Origin: Diplosphaera chodatii
Taxonomy: Eukaryota > Chlorophyta > Trebouxiophyceae > Prasiolales > Stichococcaceae
DNA length: 64,000 nucleotides
Assembly (NCBI GenBank): GCA_032358165.1
Contig: JAALGY010000034.1
Location: 806,001-870,000 of the forward strand
Reading direction: 5' to 3'
Positions 1 to 11,546 of the stretch are shown here, in pieces. Position 1 is the first letter of the stretch; each line of letters begins with the position of its first letter. A model generated the notes under the pieces. That model was given only the letters and a program-made list of their open reading frames with translations, ran no database searches and was not told the DNA's origin. The position numbers were made by a program, and so were the translations under genes.

Positions 1-196
1 TTGCTGCTCAGACCGTGACCGTGACTTCTCGTTCATGTGCAGCAAGTGCCTGTCTGTATCCTGCGGCTGTACTCTAGGCAAGCAGCTTTCCATATGCGGC
101 TGCTGCAAGGATGCCGCCGTTGTCTTGGGCCAGACAACTCACGAGTGGGCAGTTGAGATCTGAGTGTGAAGCCTTATTCTGTTCAACCCCTGGCAG

Positions 197-2400
197 GTGT
201 CAGATATTGCTCGGGCTATGGAACTGGGACAGGAGGCGGCGCAGCAGGTGTCCGCCACCTTCATCAAGCCCATCCGCCTGGAGTTCGAAAAGGTCCGCGT
301 CCAGCCTGCCTACTGCTGCCGCACAGGCGTCTGAGCATTTTTGCGGGTTCTGTTGGCTTCGCGTACGTTCAGTCCTTCTCCCAGTGCTAGTGCTAGTTCT
401 CCACTGCATTGGCATGCGGTCATGAGCCTGTAGCATTGCTTGGACCTGCGCAGGTGTACTGCCCGTACCTGCTGATCAGCAAGAAGCGGTATGCAGGACT
501 GCTGTACACCAACCCCGACAAGCACGACAAGATGGACTCCAAGGTGCATGGAGTATATCGCCTGCTGCATTGTGCTCTCGAATATCTGACAAGTACTCGT
601 GCATGCCCCGAGTCAGTGCCGAGTCCGTAGTCTCACCGTAAGTGCCATGGGCTACAGGGCATTGAGACGGTGCGGCGCGACAACTGCCTGCTGGTGAAGA
701 ACGTGGTGACGACCAGCCTGGAGAAGATGCTCATTGAGAAGGTAGCGCTGCTTTGGCACACATGAGCGATGACGGCTACACGGACAGCGAAGTGAAGTGT
801 GAAGTACTCCAAGTCACCTCCGAATGCCAGTGTGCAATGCAGGATGTCGAGGGCGCCGTGTCATATGTGAAGGGCGTCATCTCCGACCTCCTCATGAACC
901 GCATGGACCTGTCGCTGCTGGTGGTCACCAAGGTATGACTAACTCTTACGCGAGAGCCATCCCAGACGTCAGTTGCACGGGATTCCAAAGTTGCTCTGCA
1001 TGTTGTTGAGAAGTGCTGATGAATGCCGCTGACTATGAAACCAGACCCTATTGGTGAGTGTGTGCTGGTTGCGCTGCAGGGCCTCACCAAGGCATTCGAC
1101 GACTACGATGCCAAGGGCGCACATGTGGAGCTGGCCAAGAAGATGCTGAAGCGGGACCCGGCCACCGCCCCTACCATCGGCGACCGCGTGCCTTATGTCA
1201 TCATTAAGGTGAGCTCTTTCCCTGGACATCATAGTCCCCGCGCACACGTGTACTATACGACTCATATAGGCAGCGACGGTCATATGCTACTGCATTACAG
1301 CAACATTGTGAGCCCGCTGACCTCTATGCTGTCATTGCCTAAAGTGCAATAGGCTGCTGTGCATTCCTGCTCAGGGCATGCCTCAACAGTTGTCGCTGCC
1401 TGACGGTAGTGCTCCTCACTAGGTACCCGTGCGCAATGAACGGCAGCAAGCATGATCGTGCAATGCACAGGCAGCAAAGGGTGCAAAGGCATGGGAGAAG
1501 GCAGAGGACCCGATCTATGCATTGGAGCACAACCTGCCCATCGACTGCCAGCACTACCTCGAGCACCACCTGTCGCTGCCGCTCACCCGCATCTTCGAAC
1601 CCATCATGAAAACTGCCAAGGAGCTGCTAAATGGTGCGTCGTTTCCAAAGCGGACTGTGACACGAGCACACAGCCTTGCTGGGTGGTGAAACCTAGTGCA
1701 TTGATGCCCATCTCCCACCCACGCTGGCAGGGAAGGTCAGTCGTCACATGTAGTTCCTGCTGACAACAGGTGCCCATACACGCTCCATTGCTGTCACGAC
1801 ACCCTCAAATGCGTCTGGCGGCATCATGAAGTTCGCCAAAAAGAAGCTGGCATGCCTCAACTGCAAGGCACCCATTGCCAGCGGCTCCCTGTGCGTGCAC
1901 TGCAGTGCCAAGGTGTGCTGCCTCATGAACCCTAAGATGCACAACTCATGTTTGACTGAAATTTGGATGCCTTGTGGGCACCATCTATGGGTAGCTTTCG
2001 TGCTGGAGGCAGCAATGGACATGCACATCAAGCTGCTGAAAGCACAAGGCATGTACACCATGCTTGTGTGGTGCCAAGCAGGAGGCGGAGGTGTTTCAGC
2101 GGTCGATGGCAGCGGTAAACGAGCTTGAGTCGCAGTTTGGCGCGCTCTGGACGCAGTGTCAGCGCTGCCAGGGCTCCCTGCACCAGGTATGGTCCTAGGA
2201 GTCCGGCTATGTGCTGATCTGTTGTCGGCTGAAGTCATGATCGTGACAAAGAATGCAGGCCTTATCATTCGCACCTTGATACGCAGGATGTGCTGTGCAC
2301 ATCACGGGATTGCCCCATCTTCTACCGCCGCAAGAAGGTACAGAAGGACCTTGCGGAGGCGCACACTGTGCTGTCCCGCTTTGGCGACGACGACTGGTGA
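197..2400 (+). CDS. POLD1: DNA polymerase delta catalytic subunit, C-terminal part (5' partial)
   Basis: Replicative B-family polymerase of the lagging strand, nuclear. Ten exons are visible in phase: 197-292, 454-543, 658-741, 843-932, 1080-1208, 1471-1633, 1770-1912, 2082-2186 and 2287-2400 (TGA), plus upstream exons outside the window. The joined protein reads through the end of the polymerase domain ([11 protein letters not shown], then RRDNC, then GDRVPYVI) into the C-terminal metal-binding domain. Both cysteine pairs of CysA are visible (CLNC near 1848 and CVHC near 1895). CysB, the iron-sulfur site, has CQRC near 2162 and CTSRDC near 2300. The end FGDDDW matches the usual end of the family. 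Nothing recognisable as an exon was found in 1-196, which I take as intron. No frameshift or lost key residue is seen. Identification is very firm; exon ends are read by eye. Confidence 0.96.
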
Positions 2401-2429
2401 TGGCAGAAGCAGCGACATCACAGGCAGGG

Positions 2430-2460
2430 GCAGCAGCAGTAGCAGCAGCAGCACCACCAC

Positions 2461-2491
<31 letters not shown>

Positions 2492-2531
2492 GGCAGCGGT
2501 CACAACGGCAGCAGCAGCGGCAGCAGCAACG
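2430..2531 (+). repeat. CAG-rich trinucleotide tract downstream of POLD1
   Basis: Interrupted CAG/AGC triplet array starting about 30 bp after the POLD1 stop codon, so probably in its 3' UTR. The longest uninterrupted run lies near 2459-2489. It yields poly-Ser, poly-Ala or poly-Gln in different frames, none of which joins a recognisable gene. Confidence 0.8.
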
Positions 2532-3831
2532 GTCAACACCTGGTTTGTGTGGTCAGTGCTGGCCTTGGGGGATTACAGTGTGCAATGCGCTGATGTCGTG
2601 CGCTTCGCTTTTGTGGCGCCTGAGTGCAGCGGCAGCGAAGCGTAAGCAAGCATGTTGACTTGAACGATGCTCCCAAAGGGTTTGGACCACATTGTGCATC
2701 AGGCCGATCGCAAATGCCTGTACTCAGGCAAGATCCTTGAAAGGGCATCTGTACAAGCTTCAGGGAAGATGTTATGTGCACTCTCCATGCCAGCACCACA
2801 TGCTGACCAGCATGTGCGCCGTGCAACCTTGGGGATGTCCGTGACAGCGTTTGATGTGGACAGTGGCCAGCAGATGGCGCTTTGCCACCGCTGATGATTC
2901 TGGAGTTTGGCTGCAACCCAAGTGCTGGCCGAGAACACAGCGCTTGCGTCCAGGTGCACAGCCAGTCGTCATGGCACAATTAGCTCGATACGTTGACCAT
3001 AGCAAGCTGCAGAAGCTCAAGCAGGTATGCCCTGCTGCAAAACAGGACCACGCATGTGTGCGCACCAGAGCCAAACCAAATAGCAGCTCAGCCACGATCA
3101 TCCCGTGCGCCCCTTGAGGCCGTAATGTTTACGCAAGCATGTGGCAGAGACGTACCATACCCCTGCTGGGCGGCCCGTTCTGCACCTGGCGAGGTATTAC
3201 CGCACCCCACTACATGCACTATATAACGACCATGTGCAACATGTTATTCCTGATTCATCCTGATTGTCACTTGCAAATCACATGTCCTGCCTGAGTGGAT
3301 GCTTGCTGTGCGGAAAGAAAACAGGAGAGTTGTGTGGTATTGGCTTGAGCCGCATTCTTCTTGATGCGTGAAGCACACAGGAGGTTTCCATTGCTAGCCA
3401 GGCCAAACCAATTGGCGCGCTACCGTTGGCATCTGCCTGGCCGGCTCAGCATCAAGAAAGCGGCACCAAGCAAGCCAACTTCAACTTGGACTGCCACCAG
3501 CACAGGCCACTGCTGCTCTTGCACGGCATCCCCAAGTTGAAGATACCGGTAATGCAGGCGTGGCATGGCATGGCATCTGCAAAACTCATTTGAGCAGATC
3601 CTGCCACCAAATCTACATTAATATTCATAAATCATGTGCCAGTGGTCAAGCATGTATTCAGCATTGATGTCTAAGCCAGGACGCCACCCTGCCGTACAGC
3701 CATTTGCGATATGGTCTTGTAGCCTCTAGCAGCTGAGCACGGCCACTGCGTGCCGCTGGCCACATCCCCCTCAGTATGCTTTCATTGGCAAGCCGAGAGC
3801 TGCTGCTGCTCTGTGTCGGCGCGGTGAGCGC
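2532..3831. other. Gene-poor stretch
   Basis: Only short overlapping ORFs on both strands; no exon chain, family motif or repeat was recognised. The first few hundred bases may be POLD1 3' UTR. Confidence 0.5.
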
Positions 3832-4398
3832 ATGTTGTGGCTCCATGTAGTTTGGTGCACATACACGCCCAGCGCTCTATACATGGTACACTTACCGCAC
3901 CACAGCACATGGCCGCCTTGCTTGCTGTCGAGTGGGGCACCAGCGACAACGTCTGTGGCCGCACCCCTACTGCTGGTCACGCGTTGGTCTGCATCTGAGA
4001 GGGAGATATGGAGGGCTAGGGTTGTAGTGCACAGGTTCACGACCACTCCAAACATCAGCAAACCACATATAGAGTTGACTATTTCTGGTTTGTGTGTTGC
4101 AAGCGCCCGACCACAATTTGTCATTGATTCCATTGATCCATGTACACGGTTGCAACACCAACCCTTCCGAACGACAACTCGAAGCATGATGCCGTGTGAG
4201 CTATACGGGCTGCACACAGACGAAGCTTTTGCGATTGCCAACGGACATGACAAAATCTTCCTCGACGATGCAGAAATCACGGAAGCCGTGTGCCACACCA
4301 CCAGGGAACTGGATCTCCGCTCGCCCGTCATCATCCTGCAGACGTGGATTGCAGATGATCCTCACAGTACTAGGAATGAAGCTGAACGCTTTGCATGA
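3832..4398 (+). CDS. Unassigned ORF, 188 codons
   Basis: Open frame without introns. Its second half (after about 3980) has a plausible mix of charged and hydrophobic residues, with the acidic stretch FLDDAEITEAV near 4258-4290, while the first 45 residues are Leu/Pro/Trp-rich and may be 5' untranslated. The opposite strand is also open for 187 codons here, so coding strand is uncertain. Not recognised; may be chance or the remnant of a mobile element. Confidence 0.22.
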   Translation: MLWLHVVWCTYTPSALYMVHLPHHSTWPPCLLSSGAPATTSVAAPLLLVTRWSASEREIWRARVVVHRFTTTPNISKPHIELTISGLCVASARPQFVIDSIDPCTRLQHQPFRTTTRSMMPCELYGLHTDEAFAIANGHDKIFLDDAEITEAVCHTTRELDLRSPVIILQTWIADDPHSTRNEAERFA

Positions 4399-4930
4399 GG
4401 CGCCAGCGGGAGACCTTGAACGAGGCCGGGCAGGCAATATAACACTACTTTGGTTCGGATTCTGATAACTGCATGCCATGTGTGCATGTGGAATGGCTTG
4501 CAGGCAACCACTAGTCACTGATCCCCTCACAATGGCCTTGCAAATGAACATGCAGCTGAAAAGGGTGTGCCTATGCTGCGTTGACGCGTCAATAAGGTGG
4601 GATCAACCCGTCAGGATGTGGCCTAGCTAGGGCGCCAAGCATGTAGCACGTGCCGTATGGGCGTGCGCATGTTTGAACGCATGGAAGACCGACTTTGAGT
4701 GCACAACAGGACCGTGGCCGCCCAATCGTGTGCTTACGCACACGGCAACCGTGTAAACTGCCTTATCTTTCATGCTCTCATCCAGAATCCCCCTTTCGGC
4801 ACCAATTCGACATACTCAGCCGATTTTGCGCACGCACGAGTGATTCGCACTGATGAGTGCGAAAGGTCAAGCCAACGTACCATGAAGGGGTTGTGCTTCT
4901 TTAGTGTAGCCACCCACTGCCCACTGTCCT

Positions 4931-5389
4931 TTGGGTGCTTTGGAAAGATCGCCACACCCGAAAAGTACACGTCTTGCCGACCAGGTTTCTGCGGAAGGAA
5001 GTGTGTTGCTCAGCATTAGCCAGCGCATGTGCAGCACACATCATCCTCCACGGTACATGTCTGTATGTCAACCCTTTGAGGCTTTGCACCAGAACTACCT
5101 CGCCAGTGACTTCGTATCGACCAAGTGTCTTCTGGACGCCTTGAATGCCGTCAAGTTGGCCACCAACCATCTGTCCGAAATCTCATGGCCATCGTTGATC
5201 AAGGAATCGAATGACTCACAGCGCTGCCTCGGCAATGGCCGGCCACCCGAAAGGCAAGGAGTTCCAGATACGCACCAAGAACACACCTCGAACGTTGCTT
5301 CTGTCGAGTATTGGTCTGGCGATTCAATACCCTGGAGCAGCTCTACGCCCAGCAACTTTACCTTCAAGCAGCAAATAAAGCGTATTTAA
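4931..5389 (+). CDS. Unassigned ORF, 152 codons
   Basis: Open frame ending in TAA. The middle (CLLDALNAVKLATNHLSEI, about 5126-5182) looks helical and protein-like; the rest is low in information. Base use here is less GC-rich and lacks the CAG-rich texture of the neighbours. No family recognised. Overlaps a shorter plus-strand ORF (4699-5019) in another frame. Confidence 0.22.
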   Translation: MGALERSPHPKSTRLADQVSAEGSVLLSISQRMCSTHHPPRYMSVCQPFEALHQNYLASDFVSTKCLLDALNAVKLATNHLSEISWPSLIKESNDSQRCLGNGRPPERQGVPDTHQEHTSNVASVEYWSGDSIPWSSSTPSNFTFKQQIKRI

Positions 5390-5466
5390 TGATATCCACA
5401 ATGACTTGCTGTTGTGCACGTTGACTGGTGCGTGCATGTGCACCTGTGTGAAAGCGTGCATTCATT

Positions 5467-6033
5467 TCACACCTTTAGGTCTTTGGGGCCAATCTGGTTG
5501 AAGGTGAGCACGCCAAGTGTCACTGTTCCGTCGGCGTCCACAAAGTTTGTAGTGTTCAGCACTTCGCGAAACCGCCCGCGAAGGCCCTCTGCATTCACCT
5601 GCGCACCAGCACACCTCCGCGTCAGACCGCAATACCAAACTGTGCGCAGCATAGAGTACCGTTGCTGCATGAACTCAACGACGAATGGCAACACACACGC
5701 CAAGATATGCCTCACTTGCGGGACAAGGTCGTCTTGCACGATGCGATTGATGTTTTCCAACAGCGGCATCGCAGCCACTGGAAAACCTGCAACCGCATCT
5801 TTCGACCGAATGACTGCTCTGAGCTTCTGCGTCAGCTCCTGCAACTCATCCGGTGATGCGACTGCAGCTTTACGCCGGTTAGCCTGCGGCTGTTGGCGTG
5901 CGCGGTGCAAAGCTGGGCTGCACCTGAAAGCGGGGCGGCACCATGTGACATCGTCAGCATGCCCACACATTGGCAGCGCCAGGAGTACCGTGCTTGCAAA
6001 TGGCAGCTTGCAGTCAGTCGGCAGCAGTCGCAC
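5467..6033 (-). CDS. Hypothetical protein, minus strand, at least two exons
   Basis: The 188-codon minus frame is better read with one intron. A donor follows DDLVPQ near 5720 and an acceptor precedes VNAEGLRGRF near 5600. The spliced product then reads helical segments (ELTQKLRAVIRSKD, PLLENINRIVQ) followed by a strand-like end, TLGVLTFNQIGPKDLKV and the stop. Upstream, the frame continues to about 6033 through PFASTVLLALPMCGHADD, which could be a signal or transit sequence, though the true start is not fixed. I do not recognise the family. The gene runs opposite to POLD1 and has no identifiable partner. Confidence 0.42.
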   Translation of the reverse strand: MRLLPTDCKLPFASTVLLALPMCGHADDVTWCRPAFRCSPALHRARQQPQANRRKAAVASPDELQELTQKLRAVIRSKDAVAGFPVAAMPLLENINRIVQDDLVPQVRHILACVLPFVVEFMQQRYSMLRTVWYCGLTRRCAGAQVNAEGLRGRFREVLNTTNFVDADGTVTLGVLTFNQIGPKDLKV

Positions 6034-6463
6034 TTGATGCTGATCGTGGTGCTCACCAGCGTGCTTGAAGCCTGTTGATACTGTGAAGAACCCTACCGTG
6101 GCACAGGTGCGAAGGTCGAGGCTGCATGTTGATGTTGCGGTCTGATGCTCAAATTTCTGGACCGACAGAAGGTGCGCAGCGACGTGCGTTGCCGACTGAA
6201 GATTGTCGCCGGTGACACGACAAACAAATACAACCTAGATCTTGTATGTCACGTTGTGAATCCCTGTTTCCCTCGACACCAACCACTCCCTGCTGGCTTC
6301 GTATTTGATTTCGATGGCAAGCACATTGTGGTGTGTGTGGTACATATTTGAAGATGTGGACAACCAAATGGCCAAAGTGGTGCACTAGCATGCTGGTGGT
6401 CCGATGCACTGCTGCAGTTGGCACACGTCAGATGTTCACTGCCAGCTTGCGCAAGTGAAGCAT

Positions 6464-6780
6464 CCCTACCAGAAACTGGAGGGTGTCCCCAGGGGGGTGC
6501 AACTGGGGGAAAGCATGGGACACTTCTGGAGCAGGTGGCTGCCGGTGGGTATGGGGAGGATTGGGGGACACTTGTGGTCACTTTGGCAGTGTCCCCCACG
6601 CTGGCGGGCCTGTTGCCACCGAGTTGCCCACCGGGTTGCCCCCTAGTTTCACATACCGGACCGAGCACTACTGAAGGCACAAGTTACCCCCAGGTTGCCC
6701 CGCAAGTGCAGCAGTGGTCCAGAAGTTTCCCCACAGCACTTAGCCTGTTATAAAAGCTTGCCCCAACACTTTCCCCAAGG
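6464..6780 (+). repeat. G/C-skewed repeat, copy A (inverted partner at 10918-11257)
   Basis: Low-complexity block rich in GGTTGCC and GGGGACACTT words. Positions 6464-6496 are an exact 33-nt match to the reverse complement of 11225-11257, and shorter words (GGGACACTT, CCAGGTTGCC) recur through both blocks in inverted order. It is a dispersed repeat, not a gene, although it leaves open frames. Confidence 0.75.
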
Positions 6781-7899
6781 ACCCTGCCAGTGTTCCAGCG
6801 GGTTTGCGTCTGTCATGCAAACACAGTTTGCCAGTTGCCTCTCCAGCCCATCACTCCCGCAGTTGCCGCTGCTGCCGCCAGATGCACTGCTGCCCCTTCA
6901 CGCGCAAATGATCCGGTCTTTTCCCGTTCTGAAGGTTGGCAAGGTGCCCTCGTCTGTACCATTCATGTCTGCCATTCCTGCGGTGTGGCAATAAGAGGTG
7001 CTCTTTTGCATGTTCACCATGCTGCAGGACTGTGCCAACCCTCGAAGGCAGTTGCATGTTAAGGCTGTTCAGGCTGCACTTGAAGAGCAAGAGTAAAACG
7101 CAAGAGTTGCAGAGTGCACTGATGCTGACGCACCAGGATTGGCTGTCACAGCTCAGCCGCTTGGGGGCTGGCGATGTTGGCGCCAGCGCCAGGTGGGTGC
7201 CGCTGCCAGCTGATGCAATGGCGGCAAGGTCCATAACCGGTGCCCCAGACGGAGGGTCTGCTGGCCGCAAACATAAGCAACATCAGTCAGGTAATGGCTG
7301 CTGTAGCCAAGAATTCCGCTGGTTACAACGCTATTGCTCATTGGCACAGATGCACAGAATGTTAAGAGCTCACCAGCACTTCTGGCCGCAAGGAGGACAG
7401 GGAAGCAGGAGGCGAAGCCCCACATCTGTTGGGGACCAGCAGCCGCGGCAGATATCTGCATGGACTGGCAGAACACCTGTTGCACCAGCAGATAGCAGAA
7501 GTGCAAAGACTGCCAGCCTGATGGCGCTGCAGCGCCCAACATGTCCTCCTATCTCCAGCACCAAGCTGTCAGGGGCATGCATGATGGCGCGGGACCATCC
7601 AGTGGCAACACCGTCAGGGCTTGCGGACGGTACTGCACTCAGTGCAGGGCGCAACAGGTAAACACCATGGTGAGTTGTGGGCTGCACCCACATGCAAGAA
7701 AGAGTTGCGGCACACTGACCAGGTTGCCGTGCGCGTTGATAGTGATGAAGCAGGCGGCATTGGCATTCTTCATGAACATGACCTTGAGTTCCAATCAGCA
7801 GCACCGCCTCCGCAACCAGCGGGGCCTGCATGCACAGCATGATGCCACATAGGCAAGTTTCAACAGCATTGCTGTAAGCAGCAGACACCTACAGAGAGC

Positions 7900-10280
7900 A
7901 GCGTGTCGCTGAGCCAGCACATCTTGCCTATGCAAGGACAGCATGCTGTTTGCAGAATATCTCTGCTAGCAGGAACAGGCATTGCATCACATCTTGGGGG
8001 CTTCCTTTCAGATACGCCATCAGCTGCTGCTGCAGCTGCTGCGATGTGTGGAGGTTCAAATCAAATGCCAGCCTTGGGCTGCTATTCTCTGCTGCTGCAT
8101 CCACCGCTGCCCATGGCAGTACTGCCTTGCAACTGTGGCATCACCTCGTCCTTGCCTGTACACTTGAACTTGACCTGCACAACAGCAGAAGCCTCGTCAA
8201 TGGCAGTCACTGTGTGCCCGTCCAATTGGACTGCCGTTGTCTCTTCTGATGCCAGTTCTCTGTTTGCAGTACGGTCATGCATGCGCATGCGCATACTTTG
8301 ACAGTATCAGCCTTGAAAGCATGAAACCAGCTTGCAGGTTGCACCTGTATGCAGCAACCGCTGTTGCTGCCATGGTATTTCAGGAGGTCCTGCGCGCATG
8401 GCCTCCACATCGCCTGCAGTCCCTGGGGTAGGAAGAGCAAATGCCTCACCACTCTGCTCTATAAGCAGCCAAACATGCAACATGCTGAGTGACAAGGCCA
8501 GCTGCAGGCATGGTCGAGGCTGAGCAACATGCATGTAGCATACTCCCAGGCGCGAGACTTCCACCTCAAGTATGGCCTGGATATCTAGCAACGCTGGCTT
8601 CGTTCGATTGCAATCAAGCCAGGCAGACCTTGACCAATGCTGCTTGTTGCCAAGGTGGCCATACACATCTAGATGATTAAGCCTGCGCATGGTAACGGTC
8701 CTGTCTGTCATCATCCATCCTGGCCGTCTCTCTGTGTTCTGTTAGCGATTTAGATGCCAGTTGCCCAGGGGTTACCTGGTGAGCAGCATCAGGCGCAACA
8801 TCAGGTGCTGTATCAGCCGCTGCCGCAGCAGCTGCAGGCTAATGTGGAGCGGTGCCGCTCCGAGTGTCGGGCGGTTCAAGCTCTGTGGTCTTGAGTGCTG
8901 CAACAGGCTTCTGATACTCTCTTGACATGTCGCAACTCGTGCCAGGGCCTACTTTGATCTGCACCATCAGGCAATGGGTTGCTCAGAAGCAATTGTGATG
9001 CATTCAAGCGGTGCATGCAAGTTTGATTGCATGCTCAAGATGCCAAACATCGATCTTGAGCCGTTTTGGCTTGGACAAGCCTACCCTGGCAACGCTGCGT
9101 TTCACAGATCCCGACATGACGTCTACTCAGCATGTTGCAAATATGCAGTATTGTACGTCATGACCAGTCCAGGAGGCTGGCACACCTTCCAAAACTTCAG
9201 GCTCCGGCGACATCAACGGGCTACAAGTCTGCAGCTTTGCAAACGTGAGACTGAACCGGCATGCCCTGTGTGCTGCGCCTAATATGAATCGCAGTCGCCC
9301 TACAATGATTAGCACTGTCCACTGGGAGGGTCCGATGGTGCATGCAGGCTGTTGCCTGTTCGGATTCTGCCACAGCCGCATTGCCTCTGGCCTCATGACA
9401 CGCCCACTGCACCTTGTTGTCTTGTCTGCTGCTTTGCCTGGATTTGCACCGCTGTCTCATCAATCTCGCCTGATCTGGACCTTCGGCCGGCTAGTCTCAG
9501 CCATTACCCAGCACTCCGCCATGATAGATCACCACGAGCAGGGCACAGATTCTGATACGTACGTGGGAAGGAGCAGAGACAGCATGCCCGATGTGCCACG
9601 CAGTCGCTGGGTGTCCACACCGCAGCCTCCCGTCACGATGGCATTGCGGCACTCCCACCACTGCAGCTATACAGAAGCTCAAGCAGAGGGCTGCAGAATC
9701 TGGTCCAAATGGCAGCTTCTGCCGGTGCACCTGCTGCAATGGTGGAGCTGCCAGCAGCACTTGCAACCGCTATGACAGCATTCTACAGCAGGTGATTATG
9801 TGGTCACAGAGACTGCTGCCAGTCCGAATTGTTGCCGAAGCTGGGTCTGACAACGCGTTTGCTGTTTTCCAGCAAGCTGAACGCGCTTCATGACACATCA
9901 TGCAGGCAGACGCCATGATGTAGGAGGGCTATGCAGACTTGGTGAGGACAACACCGAGTCGCGTGCTGATGCTGTCGAACCAGACAATGGCAACACCTAT
10001 GCCGCGATCCTACCAGCTAAAATTGATGCTACAACTGCCGCACACGCCCAGCTAGATGTTAACAGCCATTTCTGATGTCGCAGTACCCCTAAACCGGCAG
10101 ACAGTCGGACAACTGGAAGGCGCCCTCACAGCCCACATTCAGGTCCGTGGTAAAGGCAGGGTGCCTGCAACATCGTCGAACTTGCAAATCGTGAGCATAT
10201 GCGCTGTAGTGCACCTTGTCAGCTGCTGCCAACTTGTACATTGCCATCGGAGAGGCTGTGCAGGCCTGGTACATGCCTGC
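7900..10280 (-). other. Unresolved stretch with candidate minus-strand exons
   Basis: No gene could be assembled. Protein-like minus-strand segments are present near 8135-8260 (ELASEETTAVQLDG, then TAIDEASAVVQ before a possible donor), near 9430-9460 (IDETAVQIQAK) and 10089-10160 (FTTDLNVGCEGAFQLSD, then a stop at 10089). On the plus strand 8752-8895 gives a Gln-rich frame (QGLPGEQHQAQHQ). The two segments around IDE-A/T resemble each other, which hints at a repeated or decayed gene. Phases between them were not reconciled. Confidence 0.25.
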
Positions 10281-10311
10281 TGTATGGACCCTGCGTGTGT
10301 CATGCAGTCAG

Positions 10312-10678
10312 TCATCTTGGGCGCCACCAGCGCATTGTGTACAGTGCAGAACCTGCCTTACGCAGCCGCATGGGCTCAGCTGCTGCCGCTGTCAGCAGCG
10401 CATGTGTGCTAGACTGCTCACATCGCTTGCCGCTCGTATCTGCATCGGCAGCATGAAGCTGCGCTGCGCCGCAGCAGATGCCAGCAAGCTCACGCAACCA
10501 GTGGCAGCTTAGCCCCATTCCTGCTGTCCCGCTTACCGCTAGTGACAGCGAGCAGCTGCAGCGCGGTTTCAATCATCTGAACATGGTCAAGTCGAGTGTG
10601 GACTGCCTGGATGGCGCGCTGGCAAGCAGCCGGTGCCGCTCCCTGCTCGGTAGCGGATTCAGGCACAAGGGGCGTCAC
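10312..10678 (-). CDS. 3' end of an unknown minus-strand gene (two exons)
   Basis: An exon from 10678 to 10537 is helical (ACQRAIQAVHTRLDHVQMIE) and ends at a good donor, gtaagc, in phase 1. The next exon, 10439 to 10312, starts after a cag acceptor in the matching phase and ends at TGA after MRWWRPR. Upstream exons would lie beyond 10678, towards the G-rich repeat, and were not found. No family recognised. Confidence 0.35.
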
Positions 10679-10917
10679 CTGTCCTGGGGCGCTGCCGCAG
10701 TTGCTGGCAGAAACTTTGCTGTGACGTGGGGGGCACGTTGCGATGTGAATGGCAGAGTGCTGCTGGCACTTTGATGGCGGTAGAGGCGCAATTGGCATGA
10801 CTTGGCGCCAGCAGCTTTTCGCCTGAACATCTGATCGGACTGGCAGGAACTGCTGACCTGTACCGTGCAGCGCCACCTGTGGAGTCTGCCAGCATCTGTA
10901 TTTTGACAGCGCTGCGG

Positions 10918-11257
10918 CTAGACAGCCCTGCCCTGCAACCAGATTTGCCACCAAGTTGCCCCACACCCCACAGCTGCCTCCTGTGGCGTGTGCCCCCAGG
11001 TTGCCACCAGGTTGCCGACCACCAGAGTTGTTCCCCAGGGTTTCCCCCGCCGCCACCACAAACCCAATCTGTGCTGAGCCCAGTCTGCCCCCAGGTTCCC
11101 CCAAAGTTTACCTGCAAGGGACACTTCGGATGCAAAGTTGGCCCCGAGTGTCCCCCAGCTTGCCCCGAGCCCACCAGCCAGCATGAAGTGTCCCCCGGTC
11201 CTCCACCAAGTGTCCCCTGTTTTGCCCCCTGGGGACACCCTCCAGTTTCTGGTAGGG
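10918..11257 (-). repeat. G/C-skewed repeat, copy B (inverted relative to 6464-6780)
   Basis: Read on the minus strand, this block has the same GGTTGCC, GGCAACC and GGGGACACTT words as copy A and shares an exact 33-nt stretch with it (11225-11257). The two blocks lie about 4.1 kb apart in inverted orientation. Confidence 0.75.
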
Positions 11258-11546
11258 CATGGCTGTCGAGTAGATGCTGCATCATCGCATAGTCTTCCTC
11301 GATCCAACCCGCTACTTGCCAGAGGTCCAGGCCCTTTCGGTAGGCCACAGCCCATGCCATCACCCCGGTCGCTCAATATATATCCGGCTGTCCTGCCATG
11401 AACAAGCGGTTTCATCACTTGCAGCACAGGGAAACCTAGGAGCATGGAGCAAGTACCGTTGGCCACAAGAAGTCCGCAGCAGGCGGGTCCAAGTTGCCGC
11501 CGCCTTACTTGACAGAACATGCCACAGCGCCATTGATGTCTCCATG

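Noticed and set aside
2207..2645. Poly-Ala, poly-Ser and poly-Gln ORFs over the CAG tract
   Set aside because: They are frames of a triplet repeat next to the POLD1 stop, with no sequence complexity outside the repeat.
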